From: Saccharopolyspora sp. SCSIO 74807
Lineage (GTDB): Bacteria > Actinomycetota > Actinomycetes > Mycobacteriales > Pseudonocardiaceae
NCBI RefSeq assembly: GCF_037023755.1
Contig: NZ_CP146100.1
Location: forward strand, 3,999,501 to 4,063,500
Direction: 5' to 3'
DNA: 64,000 nucleotides
The stretch's first letter is position 1. Every line of letters starts with the position of its first letter. Made by a program: the position numbers and the translations under genes. Below the pieces are notes generated by a model. That model was not told the origin of the DNA, made no database searches, and was given only the letters and a program-made list of their open reading frames with translations. Shown here piece after piece: positions 9,458-17,721 of the stretch.

Positions 9458-10579
9458 TCAGGGCGCGGGAACCCGCGCGTCCTCCGGAACGGCCTGCAGA
9501 TCGCCGCGCCGGTCCGGCAGGCAGGCCGCGCGCCGGGCGTCGTCGTTCAGGAACTGGCTGAGGCAACCGCCCAGCTGGGCGTGTCCGGCGGCGTTGGCGT
9601 GGAACGACTCCTGCATCGCGTGCGGGGCGCGGTCGTCGTACTGCAGGCTCTCCCAATCCACCGTGAGCCGGGTGAACCACTCCTCGCCCTGCCCGGCGGG
9701 CGACGCCTGCCCCGGCGGAACCTGTTGCGGCTGCCCCTGTTGCGGTGACGGACCGGTGCACGCCTCGTGCCCGACACCGGCGCGCGAGAGGTCGAGGAAC
9801 CGCGCGTCGACCGCGCCTGCGGCTTTCCGCAGCCCTTCGGACAGCTGCGGCACACCGGTGTCCCTGATCCACCTCAGATCACCGGTCTGGAACGGGCAGC
9901 CGGACAGGTTCTGCAGCTGCGGGGCGATCTCCGGGCCGACCGGCGAAGCGTAGGACTGCACGACCAGCGAATAGCTCTGCGGCGTGTAGCCCGCCCGCTC
10001 CATCACCGAGCGCACGTCCCGCAGCGCCGAGACGACCTTGGGCCGCATCTGCTCCACCCGCTGCGGCCAGGTCTTGCTCAGCTGTGCCGAGCAGCCGCCC
10101 GGCACCCGCCGCGCCCACGCCTGCACGCACCGGTTGACCGCGTCGGTGAAACCCGGATCGTCGTTCGCGCCGACCTGCACCACGACGTCGGTGATCCGGT
10201 AGCGGGAGGCGAGCTCGGCCAGCCGGGCGGCCTGCGAGCCCTCGGCGTGCTCCGGGCTGGGCTGCAGGCCGACCAGCTTCGCCTGCGCCCCCGAGCAGGC
10301 CAGGTTGAACCGGCTCACCCCCGGCGGCAGCTGCAGCTGGTGCACCGCCGCGGCGGGAGATCGGTGGCACCAGTCGTCGTTGGCGCCGTTGGTGCCCGCC
10401 TCGTAGTTGCCGCCGCCTTCGCCGGACAGCGTGCTGTCGCCGAGCGTGACCACCGCGGCGGGCAACCGCTCCGGCTGCTGCGGCAGGCTCGGCACGTTCT
10501 GATCGCTGACCAGGATCGCGAGCGCCAGGACGCCGCAGACCGCCAGCAGTGCGAGGAATCTCGACTTGTGCGCCCGCAT
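9458..10579 (-). CDS. secreted SGNH/GDSL hydrolase
   Basis: 373 residues from ATG 10579, where a short basic N-terminus is followed by a hydrophobic helix (FLALLAVCGVLALAIL), a signal peptide or membrane anchor. SGNH blocks are visible: VTLGDST with Ser49, a GAND block (VQVGANDDPGF), and the C-terminal HANAAGH with His about 333. A Gln/Pro-rich insertion lies before the last block. Substrate is unknown: lipid, acetylated glycan or peptidoglycan esters are possible. It converges with the TetR gene with only 19 bp between stops. No operon partner. Confidence 0.8.
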   Translation of the reverse strand: MRAHKSRFLALLAVCGVLALAILVSDQNVPSLPQQPERLPAAVVTLGDSTLSGEGGGNYEAGTNGANDDWCHRSPAAAVHQLQLPPGVSRFNLACSGAQAKLVGLQPSPEHAEGSQAARLAELASRYRITDVVVQVGANDDPGFTDAVNRCVQAWARRVPGGCSAQLSKTWPQRVEQMRPKVVSALRDVRSVMERAGYTPQSYSLVVQSYASPVGPEIAPQLQNLSGCPFQTGDLRWIRDTGVPQLSEGLRKAAGAVDARFLDLSRAGVGHEACTGPSPQQGQPQQVPPGQASPAGQGEEWFTRLTVDWESLQYDDRAPHAMQESFHANAAGHAQLGGCLSQFLNDDARRAACLPDRRGDLQAVPEDARVPAP

Positions 10580-10860
10580 CGGCGAGCAGTCTATGCGGTG
10601 TTGATGAAGCCATCGCCCGTGGCGGTGCCGAACTCGCCGAGCCCGGCGCGACCGGCAGGGAGGCCCCGCTGACCTGCGCGTTCGTCCGCATGCGAAAGTT
10701 GCGGTCCCGCTGCGGGCGGGGGAGGCGGGCTCGCCGGGGTGGCGATCGCAACACTCCGGCAAGTTCGCCGCGCGGATCGGGAGAAAAATCGGACACCGGT
10801 GCGTTGAACACAGGGAGAAGTAGCTGTCTGCCGGGGTTTCCCCGCTTGCGGAGGTTTGCA

Positions 10861-11445
10861 GTGCCCATACTCCTGCTGCTGCTGGCCATCGGCCTCGTCG
10901 AGATCAGCGTGCTGGTGCTGGTCGGCAACGCGGTCGGTGTGCTGCCCACGATCGGGCTGCTGCTGGCCGGCGGCGTGCTCGGCAGCTGGCTGATGCGCCG
11001 CGAAGGCGCCCGCACGCTGCGCGCCTTCAACGAGGCCGCGAAGCTGCGCAGGCCGCCGGAGCGGGAACTGTCCGACGGGGTGCTGATCGTCGCCGGCGGC
11101 GCGCTGATCGTGCTGCCCGGTTTCGTCAGCGACGTGCTCGGGCTGCTGTGCCTGCTGCCGCCCACCCGCGCGCTGCTGCGCCGCTGGATGCAGCGCAGCG
11201 CGGAGCGCCGGGCGCAGCGGGTGCGCGAGCAGGTGCGCACGGGCGCGGTTCCGGGGTGGGCCGCACCGGGATGGGGCGCCGGATTCGCGACCGGCTCGCC
11301 CGGCGGTTCGCGGGCGAACAACGACGGTGACGTGATCGACGGCGAGGTCGTCTCGGTCAGTGAGGACGACATTCCGCCGCAAAACAACCCCTCGCTGGGC
11401 ACGTCCGACCAGGCGGAGCGTCCGCGCGGGGACGCAGCGCGCTGA
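10861..11445 (+). CDS. fxsA: FxsA-family membrane protein
   Basis: 194 residues. The N-terminal 110 residues hold four hydrophobic segments in the FxsA pattern (ILLLLLAIGLVEISVLVLVG, then VGVLPTIGLLLAGGVLGSWL, then two near LIVAGGALIVLPGFVSDVLG and LLCLLPPTRALL). A basic RRWMQRSAERRAQRVRE stretch and a disordered Gly/Asp-rich tail follow. FxsA is named for suppression of phage T7 exclusion by F in E. coli; its role in actinobacteria is not known. GTG 10861 is the start, with CGGAGG about 6 bases ahead. Confidence 0.85.
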   Translation: MPILLLLLAIGLVEISVLVLVGNAVGVLPTIGLLLAGGVLGSWLMRREGARTLRAFNEAAKLRRPPERELSDGVLIVAGGALIVLPGFVSDVLGLLCLLPPTRALLRRWMQRSAERRAQRVREQVRTGAVPGWAAPGWGAGFATGSPGGSRANNDGDVIDGEVVSVSEDDIPPQNNPSLGTSDQAERPRGDAAR

Positions 11446-11887
11446 ACCGCCCGCCGCGGCTCTCAGCGGCGCGAGCACTGCGGGTAAGCTTCCCGGAACG
11501 ATCGTGGCCGGAGTCGGCAGCAACCCTCGGCTGGTGCTGCCCGGTTCCGGCCACGGTGGCGCACGGCGCGGCTCGTCGATGCGGTGCACCTGTCCAGGTG
11601 CCGCCGGGTGCGAGCAGGTCGGCCGCTGCTCGGCCGGTCCGGGGTGTGGGAGCTTCGTTCCGGTCAGGCGCGGCGGGGACTTCGCCGTGCGCGGCCGAGC
11701 GCGTCCGGCCCGGTTGCGGGTCCGGTCGCCGGCGAGGACGAGGAGGGGTGCCGCACCCGCTGTTGCGGGACCGGCCGCGAGGGGGCCGGGATCCGGTGGG
11801 GGCCGTTCGGGCCGTAGGCTCGATCAGCTCAGCGCCGCCAGGAAGCGAAGCCGGGGGAGATCCCCAGGACAGGGAACACACAGGGAC
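11446..11887. other. 442-bp intergenic region with a strong hairpin
   Basis: No coding frame here has convincing codon bias plus an RBS. The left part holds the nested hairpin at 11504-11554. The right part is very GC-rich, with TAGGCT near 11815 as a possible -10 box for the amidohydrolase gene. Apart from these I see nothing. Confidence 0.5.
11504..11554. terminator. long nested hairpin after fxsA
   Basis: GTGGCCGGA (11504-11512) pairs perfectly with TCCGGCCAC (11546-11554). Inside it GGCAGCA pairs with TGCTGCC, giving 16 paired positions broken by one asymmetric internal loop. It could be the fxsA terminator or a structured leader; no known riboswitch consensus was recognised. Confidence 0.45.
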
Positions 11888-13513
11888 ATGTCCGAGACCA
11901 CGTTGCTGCTCGGGGGGCGGATCCACTCACCCGCCGACGCCGACGCCACCGCGATGGCCGTCATCGACGGCACCGTCGCCTGGGTCGGGTCCGACCGGGT
12001 CGGCCGTGCGCTGCACCCCGAGGCGGAGGTAGTCGATCTCGGCGGTGCGTTCGTCACGCCCGCGTTCGTCGACGCCCACGTGCACGCCACTTCCTCGGGC
12101 CTGCTGCTCAACGGCCTCGACCTGACCGGGTGCGCTTCGCTGACGGAGTTCCTGCACGCGCTGCGCGATCACGTCGAGGAACACCCCGGCGCGCTGGTGT
12201 GGGGGCACGGCTGGGACGAGACGTGGTGGCCGGAGCGCCGCCCGCCGACCCGCTCCGAGATCGACAGCGCCTGTGGCGGGGCGCCGGTGTACCTCTCGCG
12301 GATCGACGTGCACTCCGCGCTGGTTTCCACCGCCCTGATCGATCGCGCACCGCTGGCCCGCGGCGCCGAGGGCTGGAGCGGCGAAGGTCCGCTGACCCGG
12401 GTGGCCCACCACCACGCGCGCAGCGCGGCCAGGGAATCGCTCGGCGTGGCCCAGCGCCGCGAGGCGCAGCTGGCTTTCCTGCGGCACGCGGCCGCGCACG
12501 GCGTGGCCAGCGTGCACGAGTGCGCCGGACCGGACATCTCCGGTGAGGACGACCTCGCCGACCTGATGGCGCTGTCCGCGCGGGGTGATCTGCCGGAGGT
12601 CGTCGGCTACTGGGGCGAGCTCGGCGCGCTGCACACCGCACGCGAGCTCGGGGTGCGGGGCCTCGGCGGCGATCTGTTCATCGACGGCGCGATGGGCTCG
12701 CGCACGGCTGCGCTCGGGGCGCCCTACAACGACGATCCGACCACGTCCGGCGTGCTCTACCTGGACGCCGAGGCGGTGGCCGAGCACCTCGTCGAGTGCA
12801 CCAGGAACGGGTTGCAGGCCGGTTTCCACGTCATCGGTGACGCCGGGGTGGCCGAGGCTTGCGAGGGCTTCCGCCGCGCGGCGAAAGTGCTGGGAGTGCC
12901 CGCGCTGGCGAGCATGCGCCACCGCCTGGAGCACCTGGAGATGGTCGGCCCGGAGCAGGCCGCGCAGCTCGGGTCGTTCGGGGTGGCCGCATCGGTGCAG
13001 CCCGCGTTCGACGCGGCTTGGGGCGGTCCGTCGGACATGTACGCGCAGCGGCTCGGGGTGCAGCGCGGCACGCGGTTGAACCCGTTCTCGGCGTTGGCGT
13101 CGAACGGGATCCTGCTGGCGCTCGGCTCGGACGCGCCGGTGACCCCGGTCGACCCGTGGGCTTCGGTGCGTGCCGCGGTGCACCACCGCACGGAAGGTTT
13201 CGGCATCTCACCGCGCGCCGCGTTCACCGCGCACACCCGTGGCGGCTGGCGTGCCGCCGGTCTCGACGACGGGGTGACGGGGGCGCTGATGCCGGGCGCA
13301 CCGGCGACTTACGCGGTGTGGGAGACCGGCGATCTGGTCGTGACGGCACCGGATTCGCGGGTGCAGCGCTGGTCGACCGACCCGCGGGCGGGTGTTCCCG
13401 CGCTGCCGGACCTGAGCCCCGGCGCGCCGCTGCCGCGCTGCCAGCGCACCGTCCTGCGCGGCCGGACCATCTACGTGCGCGAGCCCGACGAAGTGGACGC
13501 TCTCTGTCCATAG
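11888..13513 (+). CDS. amidohydrolase (Amidohydrolase_3 / YtcJ-like)
   Basis: 541 residues, the normal length for YtcJ-like metal-dependent hydrolases. The HxH metal motif is in FVDAHVHATSSG (H64, H66), a further metal His is in FHVIGDAGV, and the C-terminal LGSDAPVTP supplies the conserved Asp. The N-terminus has the composite beta-sandwich start (GGRIHSPADADATAMAVIDG). Family members hydrolyse N-acyl or cyclic amide bonds, but the substrate is unknown. ATG 11888 has only a weak AGGGAC ahead. It converges with rpmJ through the palindromic elements. Confidence 0.8.
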   Translation: MSETTLLLGGRIHSPADADATAMAVIDGTVAWVGSDRVGRALHPEAEVVDLGGAFVTPAFVDAHVHATSSGLLLNGLDLTGCASLTEFLHALRDHVEEHPGALVWGHGWDETWWPERRPPTRSEIDSACGGAPVYLSRIDVHSALVSTALIDRAPLARGAEGWSGEGPLTRVAHHHARSAARESLGVAQRREAQLAFLRHAAAHGVASVHECAGPDISGEDDLADLMALSARGDLPEVVGYWGELGALHTARELGVRGLGGDLFIDGAMGSRTAALGAPYNDDPTTSGVLYLDAEAVAEHLVECTRNGLQAGFHVIGDAGVAEACEGFRRAAKVLGVPALASMRHRLEHLEMVGPEQAAQLGSFGVAASVQPAFDAAWGGPSDMYAQRLGVQRGTRLNPFSALASNGILLALGSDAPVTPVDPWASVRAAVHHRTEGFGISPRAAFTAHTRGGWRAAGLDDGVTGALMPGAPATYAVWETGDLVVTAPDSRVQRWSTDPRAGVPALPDLSPGAPLPRCQRTVLRGRTIYVREPDEVDALCP

Positions 13514-13553
13514 TGGCCGGTGGCCCGCTTTCCGCCCCGCTTAGCCGCAAGTG

Positions 13554-13594
13554 AGCGGACCGTTCGCCCGTTCCAGCCGGTCGAACGGTCCGCT
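13554..13594. repeat. short relative of the 51-bp palindrome family
   Basis: AGCGGACCGTTCG (13554-13566) and CGAACGGTCCGCT (13582-13594) form a perfect 13-bp inverted repeat with a 15-base loop. The arms share the (A)CGGACCGTTCG core with the 51-bp elements, but the loop lacks the ATCTATT core. It lies just after the amidohydrolase gene and probably also ends its transcript. Confidence 0.6.
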
Positions 13595-13654
13595 AACTCA
13601 ACCGGCTCCCACTGCTTCGGGCCCCGCCCGTGTCGGCGAGCGCCCGGGTGTTCG

Positions 13655-13705
13655 GAGCGAACGGACCGTTGGCCCGATCTATTGGGACGAACGGTCCGTT
13701 CGCTC
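13655..13705. repeat. 51-bp hyphenated palindrome, copy A
   Basis: GAGCGAACGGACCGTT at the left edge is the exact complement of the right arm AACGGTCCGTTCGCTC. The 19-base centre contains ATCTATTGG. It lies between two converging genes, 8 bp from the rpmJ stop, so it can act as a terminator; the same 51-bp layout recurs at 33225 and 55877. Confidence 0.75.
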
Positions 13706-13712
13706 AGCTCGC

Positions 13713-13835
13713 TCAGCCCTGGCGGCCCTTCCAGCGCGGGTTGCGCTTGTTGATCACGAGGAGCTTGCCGTGGCGGCGCACCACCTGCGAGCCCTCCTTG
13801 TTCTTCAGCGACTTGATCGATGAGCGGACCTTCAT
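13713..13835 (-). CDS. rpmJ: ribosomal protein bL36, zinc-free (C-minus) form
   Basis: A 40-residue protein beginning [15 protein letters not shown] and ending NPRWKGRQG. It matches the alternative L36 of actinobacteria and gamma-proteobacteria (YkgO type), which lacks the four zinc-binding Cys/His positions; no cysteine is present. It replaces the zinc-containing L36 when zinc is short, freeing metal. A good GAGGAGG lies before the ATG. A probable Zur operator lies 43 bases upstream of the start, which agrees with zinc-dependent repression. Too short for default ORF cut-offs. Confidence 0.92.
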   Translation of the reverse strand: MKVRSSIKSLKNKEGSQVVRRHGKLLVINKRNPRWKGRQG

Positions 13836-13877
13836 CCGTCCTCCTCGGCTCGTGCGGTCATCGCCGCCCAAGCCTAA

Positions 13878-13892
13878 CGAAAACGGTTTTCA
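13878..13892. promoter_or_regulatory. Zur box upstream of rpmJ
   Basis: On the minus strand it reads TGAAAACCGTTTTCG, a near-perfect palindrome (AAAAC/GTTTT arms) close to the actinobacterial Zur consensus TGAAAATNATTTTCA. It lies 43-57 bases before the rpmJ ATG and overlaps the TGA stop (13890-13892) of the upstream lipoprotein gene. The low-GC sequence stands out strongly in this context. Confidence 0.75.
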
Positions 13893-14747
13893 ATTGGCGC
13901 TGGTGCCCGCCCCGAGCAGCTCCGGTGCGTACGCGAGCAGCAGCTGCGCCGCGCTGAACGGCGCCGAGACCGGGTCGGGCAGCGCGATGTCGCGGGCCAC
14001 GTGCGCGCCCCGGTAGGTCGGCTCCGAGATCGTCACGTCGGTGAACCAGCGCAGGAAATCCGCGGGCGGAACCGGTAGCCCGGTGGTATCCAGCGACGCC
14101 TGGTTCAGCGCGAGCAACGCCTGCTGCGGATTGCGCAGCATCCACCGGTACAGCTCGGAGAACTCGTAGATGTCGCGGTCCACCCGGCTCGGCCGGGCGC
14201 CGTGCGCTTCGGCGATCCGGACGCCGTGCTCGGTCGATGCCTGCTCCGCGTTTCCCCAGGCCGGATCGTGCACCCACCGGTCGGTGAGCTCGCCGTCGTG
14301 CAACCGGCGCAGGTACTCGGCCCACAACGGCGAGCCCGGATTGCCGAAGCCGTCAGCCGAGACGCCGAGCGCGATCGCGGTGCCGCGCTCGATCCCCTCC
14401 AGAATCCCCGCATCGACGTGCGAGACCCAGCTGCCGGGCGCGCCGAAGGAGTTCTCGGCGAAGAACCGGACGATGCCTTCGATGTTGCGCCAGTGCCGGA
14501 AACCGGGGATGTACTCGGCCGCGACGCGATCCTGCACCGCGCGCACGAACACCAGTCGCTCGGCCATCGGCAGCGCGTCCAGCTCGGCTGCCGAACAGTC
14601 CAGAGTGGATGCGCATGCCCGCGCATCGCGCGCGGTGGCCGCCCCCGCCGGGCAACCGAGCAGCAACAGCAGTGGCACCAGCAGCGCCAGCGCGGCCCTG
14701 CGCAACGCGTTCGGCCGATCGAGCGCGGTGGAAGCGGAATGCGGCAC
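13890..14747 (-). CDS. putative lipoprotein of unknown function
   Basis: 285 residues from GTG 14747, with GGAAGGA about 6 bases ahead. The N-terminus has RR at 16-17, a long hydrophobic run and LLGC with Cys32, so it is probably a lipoprotein or secreted protein. The mature part is helical and rich in Trp/Phe/Tyr (ERLVFVRAVQDRVAAEYIPG; GFRHWRNIEGIVRFFAENSF) without a motif I recognise. It resembles the conserved actinobacterial secreted proteins of unknown function that contain Trp/Tyr-rich helices. It is followed after 54 bp by rpmJ, whose Zur box overlaps its stop codon. Confidence 0.65.
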   Translation of the reverse strand: MPHSASTALDRPNALRRAALALLVPLLLLLGCPAGAATARDARACASTLDCSAAELDALPMAERLVFVRAVQDRVAAEYIPGFRHWRNIEGIVRFFAENSFGAPGSWVSHVDAGILEGIERGTAIALGVSADGFGNPGSPLWAEYLRRLHDGELTDRWVHDPAWGNAEQASTEHGVRIAEAHGARPSRVDRDIYEFSELYRWMLRNPQQALLALNQASLDTTGLPVPPADFLRWFTDVTISEPTYRGAHVARDIALPDPVSAPFSAAQLLLAYAPELLGAGTSAN

Positions 14748-14853
14748 CGGAGATCCTTCCCGAGGTCGGATTCGATCACCGGGAGTGCAGCAGTCCGGCA
14801 CCTCCGCTCATGCACGCACGAGCTCGCGTCGCCCGAATGTCACCGGAACGTGA

Positions 14854-16038
14854 TCAACGCACCGCCTGCCGATGAGCGCGCGCGAGGTTCACCGCCAGCG
14901 AAGCCGCCGTCACCACTCCCATCGCCAGCACGGTTCCGCCCAGGCCGAGCGGACCGGCCGCCGCGGCCAGCAGCAGCACGACGACGATGTTGCCCCCGAC
15001 GATCCACGCCGTGGCGGTCCCGGCGCGGGTGAGCCCGTGCAGCAGCCCGATCACCAGCAGGTACCCGGCCACCGGAACCGCGACGGCCAGTGCCGCGGTC
15101 TGCTCGGACATGTGCGCGTGGTGCTGCGTGGCGTCCACCGCGACCTCCAGCCCGGCGCCCAGCGCGGCCACCGCCGCGTACAGCAGGTAGTGCCCGTAAC
15201 CCCAGGTCAACGCGGTTTTGAGGTTCGGCAGCCGGGTGTTCTGGCCGACGAAGTAGATCCACCACAGCGCGAACACGAGCACCAGCCCGCCCGCGGTGGT
15301 CAGCATCAGATCGGTCGAGAGTCCCTGCGCGGTCAGCGCCGAGCTCACCGCGTTGAGGACACCGAGGATGGCCTCGCCGAGCACGATGATGGTGAACAGC
15401 CCGTACCGCTCCGCGATGTGCTCCGGGTGCCAGCTGGTCTGGCGGTTGCCGGACTCGGCCCACGCGGGCACCGCGACCTCGGCGATCGCCAGCACGGCGA
15501 ACCCGGCGTAGTCCCACGGGTGCGGCAGCAGCAGCCGCAGCAGCCACGCGATCTGCACCGCGGTCACCCCGGCCGCGTACCGCAGCGCCGCCGGGCGGCC
15601 TTCGGGATGTTCCCGCGCCGCCCGCAGCCATTGCGCCACCATCGCGACGCGCATCAGCACGTACCCGAAGGTGATCACGGTGAAGTCGTACTCGTCCAAC
15701 GCCGCCGGAATCCCGGCCGCCAGCACCAGCACACCGGCCATCTGCACCAGCGTCAGCACCCGGTACGGGCCGTCGTCGGTGTCGTAGGCGGAGGCGAACC
15801 AGGTGAAGTTCACCCACGCCCACCAGATCGCGAAGAACACCATGAAGTAGCCGAGCACGCCGGTGCCGATGTGCCCTTCGGTGAGCGCGTGGTGCAGCAT
15901 CGTGGCGGCCTGCGAGACCGCGGCCACGAAGCAGAGGTCGAACAGCAGCTCCAGCGGAGTCGCCGCCCGGTGCTCCTGCCACGGGTCGCGGGCGGTCATG
16001 GTGCGCCACCAGGGGCGACTTTGCCGGCCGTCGGTCAT
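14854..16038 (-). CDS. ltrA: low temperature requirement protein A (LtrA) family
   Basis: 394 residues from ATG 16038 (GAGGAG about 11 bases before). The opening [21 protein letters not shown] is the LtrA signature, followed by about ten to eleven membrane helices; the conserved [17 protein letters not shown] is in the middle. LtrA was named from cold growth of Listeria; the molecular function is still unknown. It is divergent from smpB with 169 bp between. The downstream lipoprotein gene starts 106 bp after its stop, so co-transcription is possible. Confidence 0.88.
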   Translation of the reverse strand: MTDGRQSRPWWRTMTARDPWQEHRAATPLELLFDLCFVAAVSQAATMLHHALTEGHIGTGVLGYFMVFFAIWWAWVNFTWFASAYDTDDGPYRVLTLVQMAGVLVLAAGIPAALDEYDFTVITFGYVLMRVAMVAQWLRAAREHPEGRPAALRYAAGVTAVQIAWLLRLLLPHPWDYAGFAVLAIAEVAVPAWAESGNRQTSWHPEHIAERYGLFTIIVLGEAILGVLNAVSSALTAQGLSTDLMLTTAGGLVLVFALWWIYFVGQNTRLPNLKTALTWGYGHYLLYAAVAALGAGLEVAVDATQHHAHMSEQTAALAVAVPVAGYLLVIGLLHGLTRAGTATAWIVGGNIVVVLLLAAAAGPLGLGGTVLAMGVVTAASLAVNLARAHRQAVR

Positions 16039-16207
16039 CGCTGCGCGACTCCTCACCTGTTGCTCGCGTCCGGCGGGATCTTCGGTGCGCCGCGGGCGGA
16101 TGTCCAGTCCGTGGCGACGCGCGTCACCGGGAATTCCGCCTCGGAGTCCACTTTGTCCGGTGTCGCGGCGCCGGAAGGCGGCCCGCGCGGCGGAGTACGC
16201 TCGCGGC

Positions 16208-16720
16208 ATGGTCCAGCACGGCAACGGATCCGTGATCACGACGAACCGCAGGGCGCGGCACGACTACACGATCCTGGACACCTACGAGGCCGGGCTCGTG
16301 CTGGCCGGAACCGAGGTGAAGAGCCTGCGCTCGGGACGCGCCTCGCTGGCCGAGGCGTTCGGCACCGTGGACTACGGCGAAGTGTGGCTGCGCAACCTGC
16401 ACATCGCCGAGTACGGGCGCGGCAGCTGGACCAACCACGCACCGCGCCGCACGCGGAAGATGCTGTTGCACGCCAGGGAGATCCGCGGCCTGACCGGCCG
16501 GGTCCGGGAGAGCGGGATCTCGCTGGTCCCGCTGTCGATGTACTTCCGGGACGGCTGGGTGAAGGTGGAGCTGGCACTCGCCCGCGGCAAGAAGCGCTGG
16601 GACAAGCGGCGCGCACTGGCCGAGCGCGACGCCGCGCGGGAGATGGCCCGCGGCATCGGCTGGCAGCTCAAGGGCCATCCCGGCCGGGGGCCTGCGGACC
16701 CGCTGCGCTACACCACCTGA
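16208..16720 (+). CDS. smpB: SsrA-binding protein SmpB
   Basis: 170 residues. SmpB binds tmRNA and guides it to stalled ribosomes for trans-translation. The family landmarks are clear: N-terminal [12 protein letters not shown], the [16 protein letters not shown] segment, the basic [13 protein letters not shown] part, and the C-terminal [21 protein letters not shown] tail that enters the decoding site. ATG 16208 gives a slightly long N-terminus, but homologues vary there. No ssrA (tmRNA) gene was recognised next to it. Confidence 0.95.
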   Translation: MVQHGNGSVITTNRRARHDYTILDTYEAGLVLAGTEVKSLRSGRASLAEAFGTVDYGEVWLRNLHIAEYGRGSWTNHAPRRTRKMLLHAREIRGLTGRVRESGISLVPLSMYFRDGWVKVELALARGKKRWDKRRALAERDAAREMARGIGWQLKGHPGRGPADPLRYTT

Positions 16721-16794
16721 AGCGTCCGGCGGCGGATGGCGCCGTGGCCGGCATCCGCCGCGAACGATCTCCGCGCGGCCGGTCGCCGGATCGG

Positions 16795-16956
16795 TCAGTC
16801 CTCGTCCGGCTTGGCGTGGTCGGGCACGCCCGGGTTGGGGTCGCGGGACAGGTCGATCAACGGGTCGACCTCGGCGCCTTCGGCCTTGGCGTGGTCCGGC
16901 ACGCCGGGGTTCGGGTCGTAGGACGGGTCGGTCAGCGGGTCGTGCTGAGAAGTCAC
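16795..16956 (-). CDS. small acidic protein with an internal duplication
   Basis: 53 residues from GTG 16956, with AGAGGAG about 7 bases ahead. The peptide contains two copies of DPNPGVPDHAK (about residues 14-24 and 39-49), each preceded by an aspartate-rich lead-in (DPLTDPSYD and DPLIDLSRD). It is highly acidic and Pro-rich, probably disordered, with no signal peptide or membrane segment. The strong RBS and the in-frame repeat support a real gene. No function is known to me. It lies divergently from the MarR gene. Confidence 0.65.
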   Translation of the reverse strand: MTSQHDPLTDPSYDPNPGVPDHAKAEGAEVDPLIDLSRDPNPGVPDHAKPDED

Positions 16957-17113
16957 GGACGTTCTCCTCTGGTCGGCGTTGCTCCTTGTGGAGTACCAGG
17001 ATGCATGGCCGAGCGCGGCCGGCGAGCACGGGGATCCGCCCGGCGCGCGCCCGGCCCCGACGGGGTGCGATTACGATCGTACGGCCGGTTTCTTGCACGG
17101 AAGAGGTGTCAGG

Positions 17114-17551
17114 GTGTCGTCGGAGGAACTGCTTCCAGCGCTGGAAGACGAGATGCGCGCGCTGATCCGCCGTGCGCGGCACACCACGCGGGAACTGGCC
17201 AGGCAGGTGCACCCGAAGCTGGATCCGACCTCGTACCCGCTGCTGATGCTGCTCAGCAAGGAAGGCGCGCTGCGGATGTCGTCGCTGGCCGCGGCGCTGC
17301 AACTGGACAAGTCGACGGTGAGCAGGCAGGTCGACGCGGTGGTGCGGCTCGGGCTCGCCGAGCGGGTGCCGGACCCGAGCGACGCGCGGGCGCGGCTGGT
17401 CGTGCTCACCGGCGAAGGGCACCGGAAGGTCGACGCGCAGGTGGCCGACCAGCGGGACCGCTGGCGCTCGGCGCTCGGCGGCTGGGACCCGGACGATGTC
17501 GCGGAGCTGACCCGCCTGCTGCGCCGCCTCGGCGACAGCGGAGTTGTCTGA
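17114..17551 (+). CDS. MarR-family transcriptional regulator
   Basis: 145 residues from GTG 17114, with GGAAGAGG 7 bases ahead. A winged helix-turn-helix is clear: LRMSSLAAALQLDKSTVSRQ followed by VDAVVRLGLAERVPDPSDAR and the wing ARLVVLTGEG. MarR proteins bind DNA as dimers and often sense phenolic compounds or oxidants. No obvious target gene lies on the same strand, and the small repeat protein is divergent. Ligand unknown. Confidence 0.85.
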   Translation: MSSEELLPALEDEMRALIRRARHTTRELARQVHPKLDPTSYPLLMLLSKEGALRMSSLAAALQLDKSTVSRQVDAVVRLGLAERVPDPSDARARLVVLTGEGHRKVDAQVADQRDRWRSALGGWDPDDVAELTRLLRRLGDSGVV

Positions 17552-17721
17552 GTTCGGCCCGGTTGCGCAGGTGCCCGGGTAGCGCAACCTCACGCCGTCT
17601 CACCGCGGGATCGCGCCTGACGCAGCGTCCTGCGCGGCCCGCCCGGTTTCTCGCCCGAGGTGTGGGCCGATCGATGCGCCGCGTTCTTGTCGCCGCGGGC
17701 GAAGATCATTACTTTGGGTGA

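Noticed and set aside
11446-11887. Riboswitch in the region before the amidohydrolase gene
   Set aside because: A strong hairpin exists, but no known aptamer consensus (cobalamin, TPP, SAM, M-box) was matched; reported only as a hairpin.
13554-13705. CRISPR-like array from the paired repeats near 13.6 kb
   Set aside because: Only two unequal palindromes without regular spacers; they belong to the dispersed 51-bp family.
16721-16794. Possible tmRNA (ssrA) directly after smpB
   Set aside because: No tRNA-Ala-like ends or tag frame could be recognised; the space is too short before the small repeat gene.
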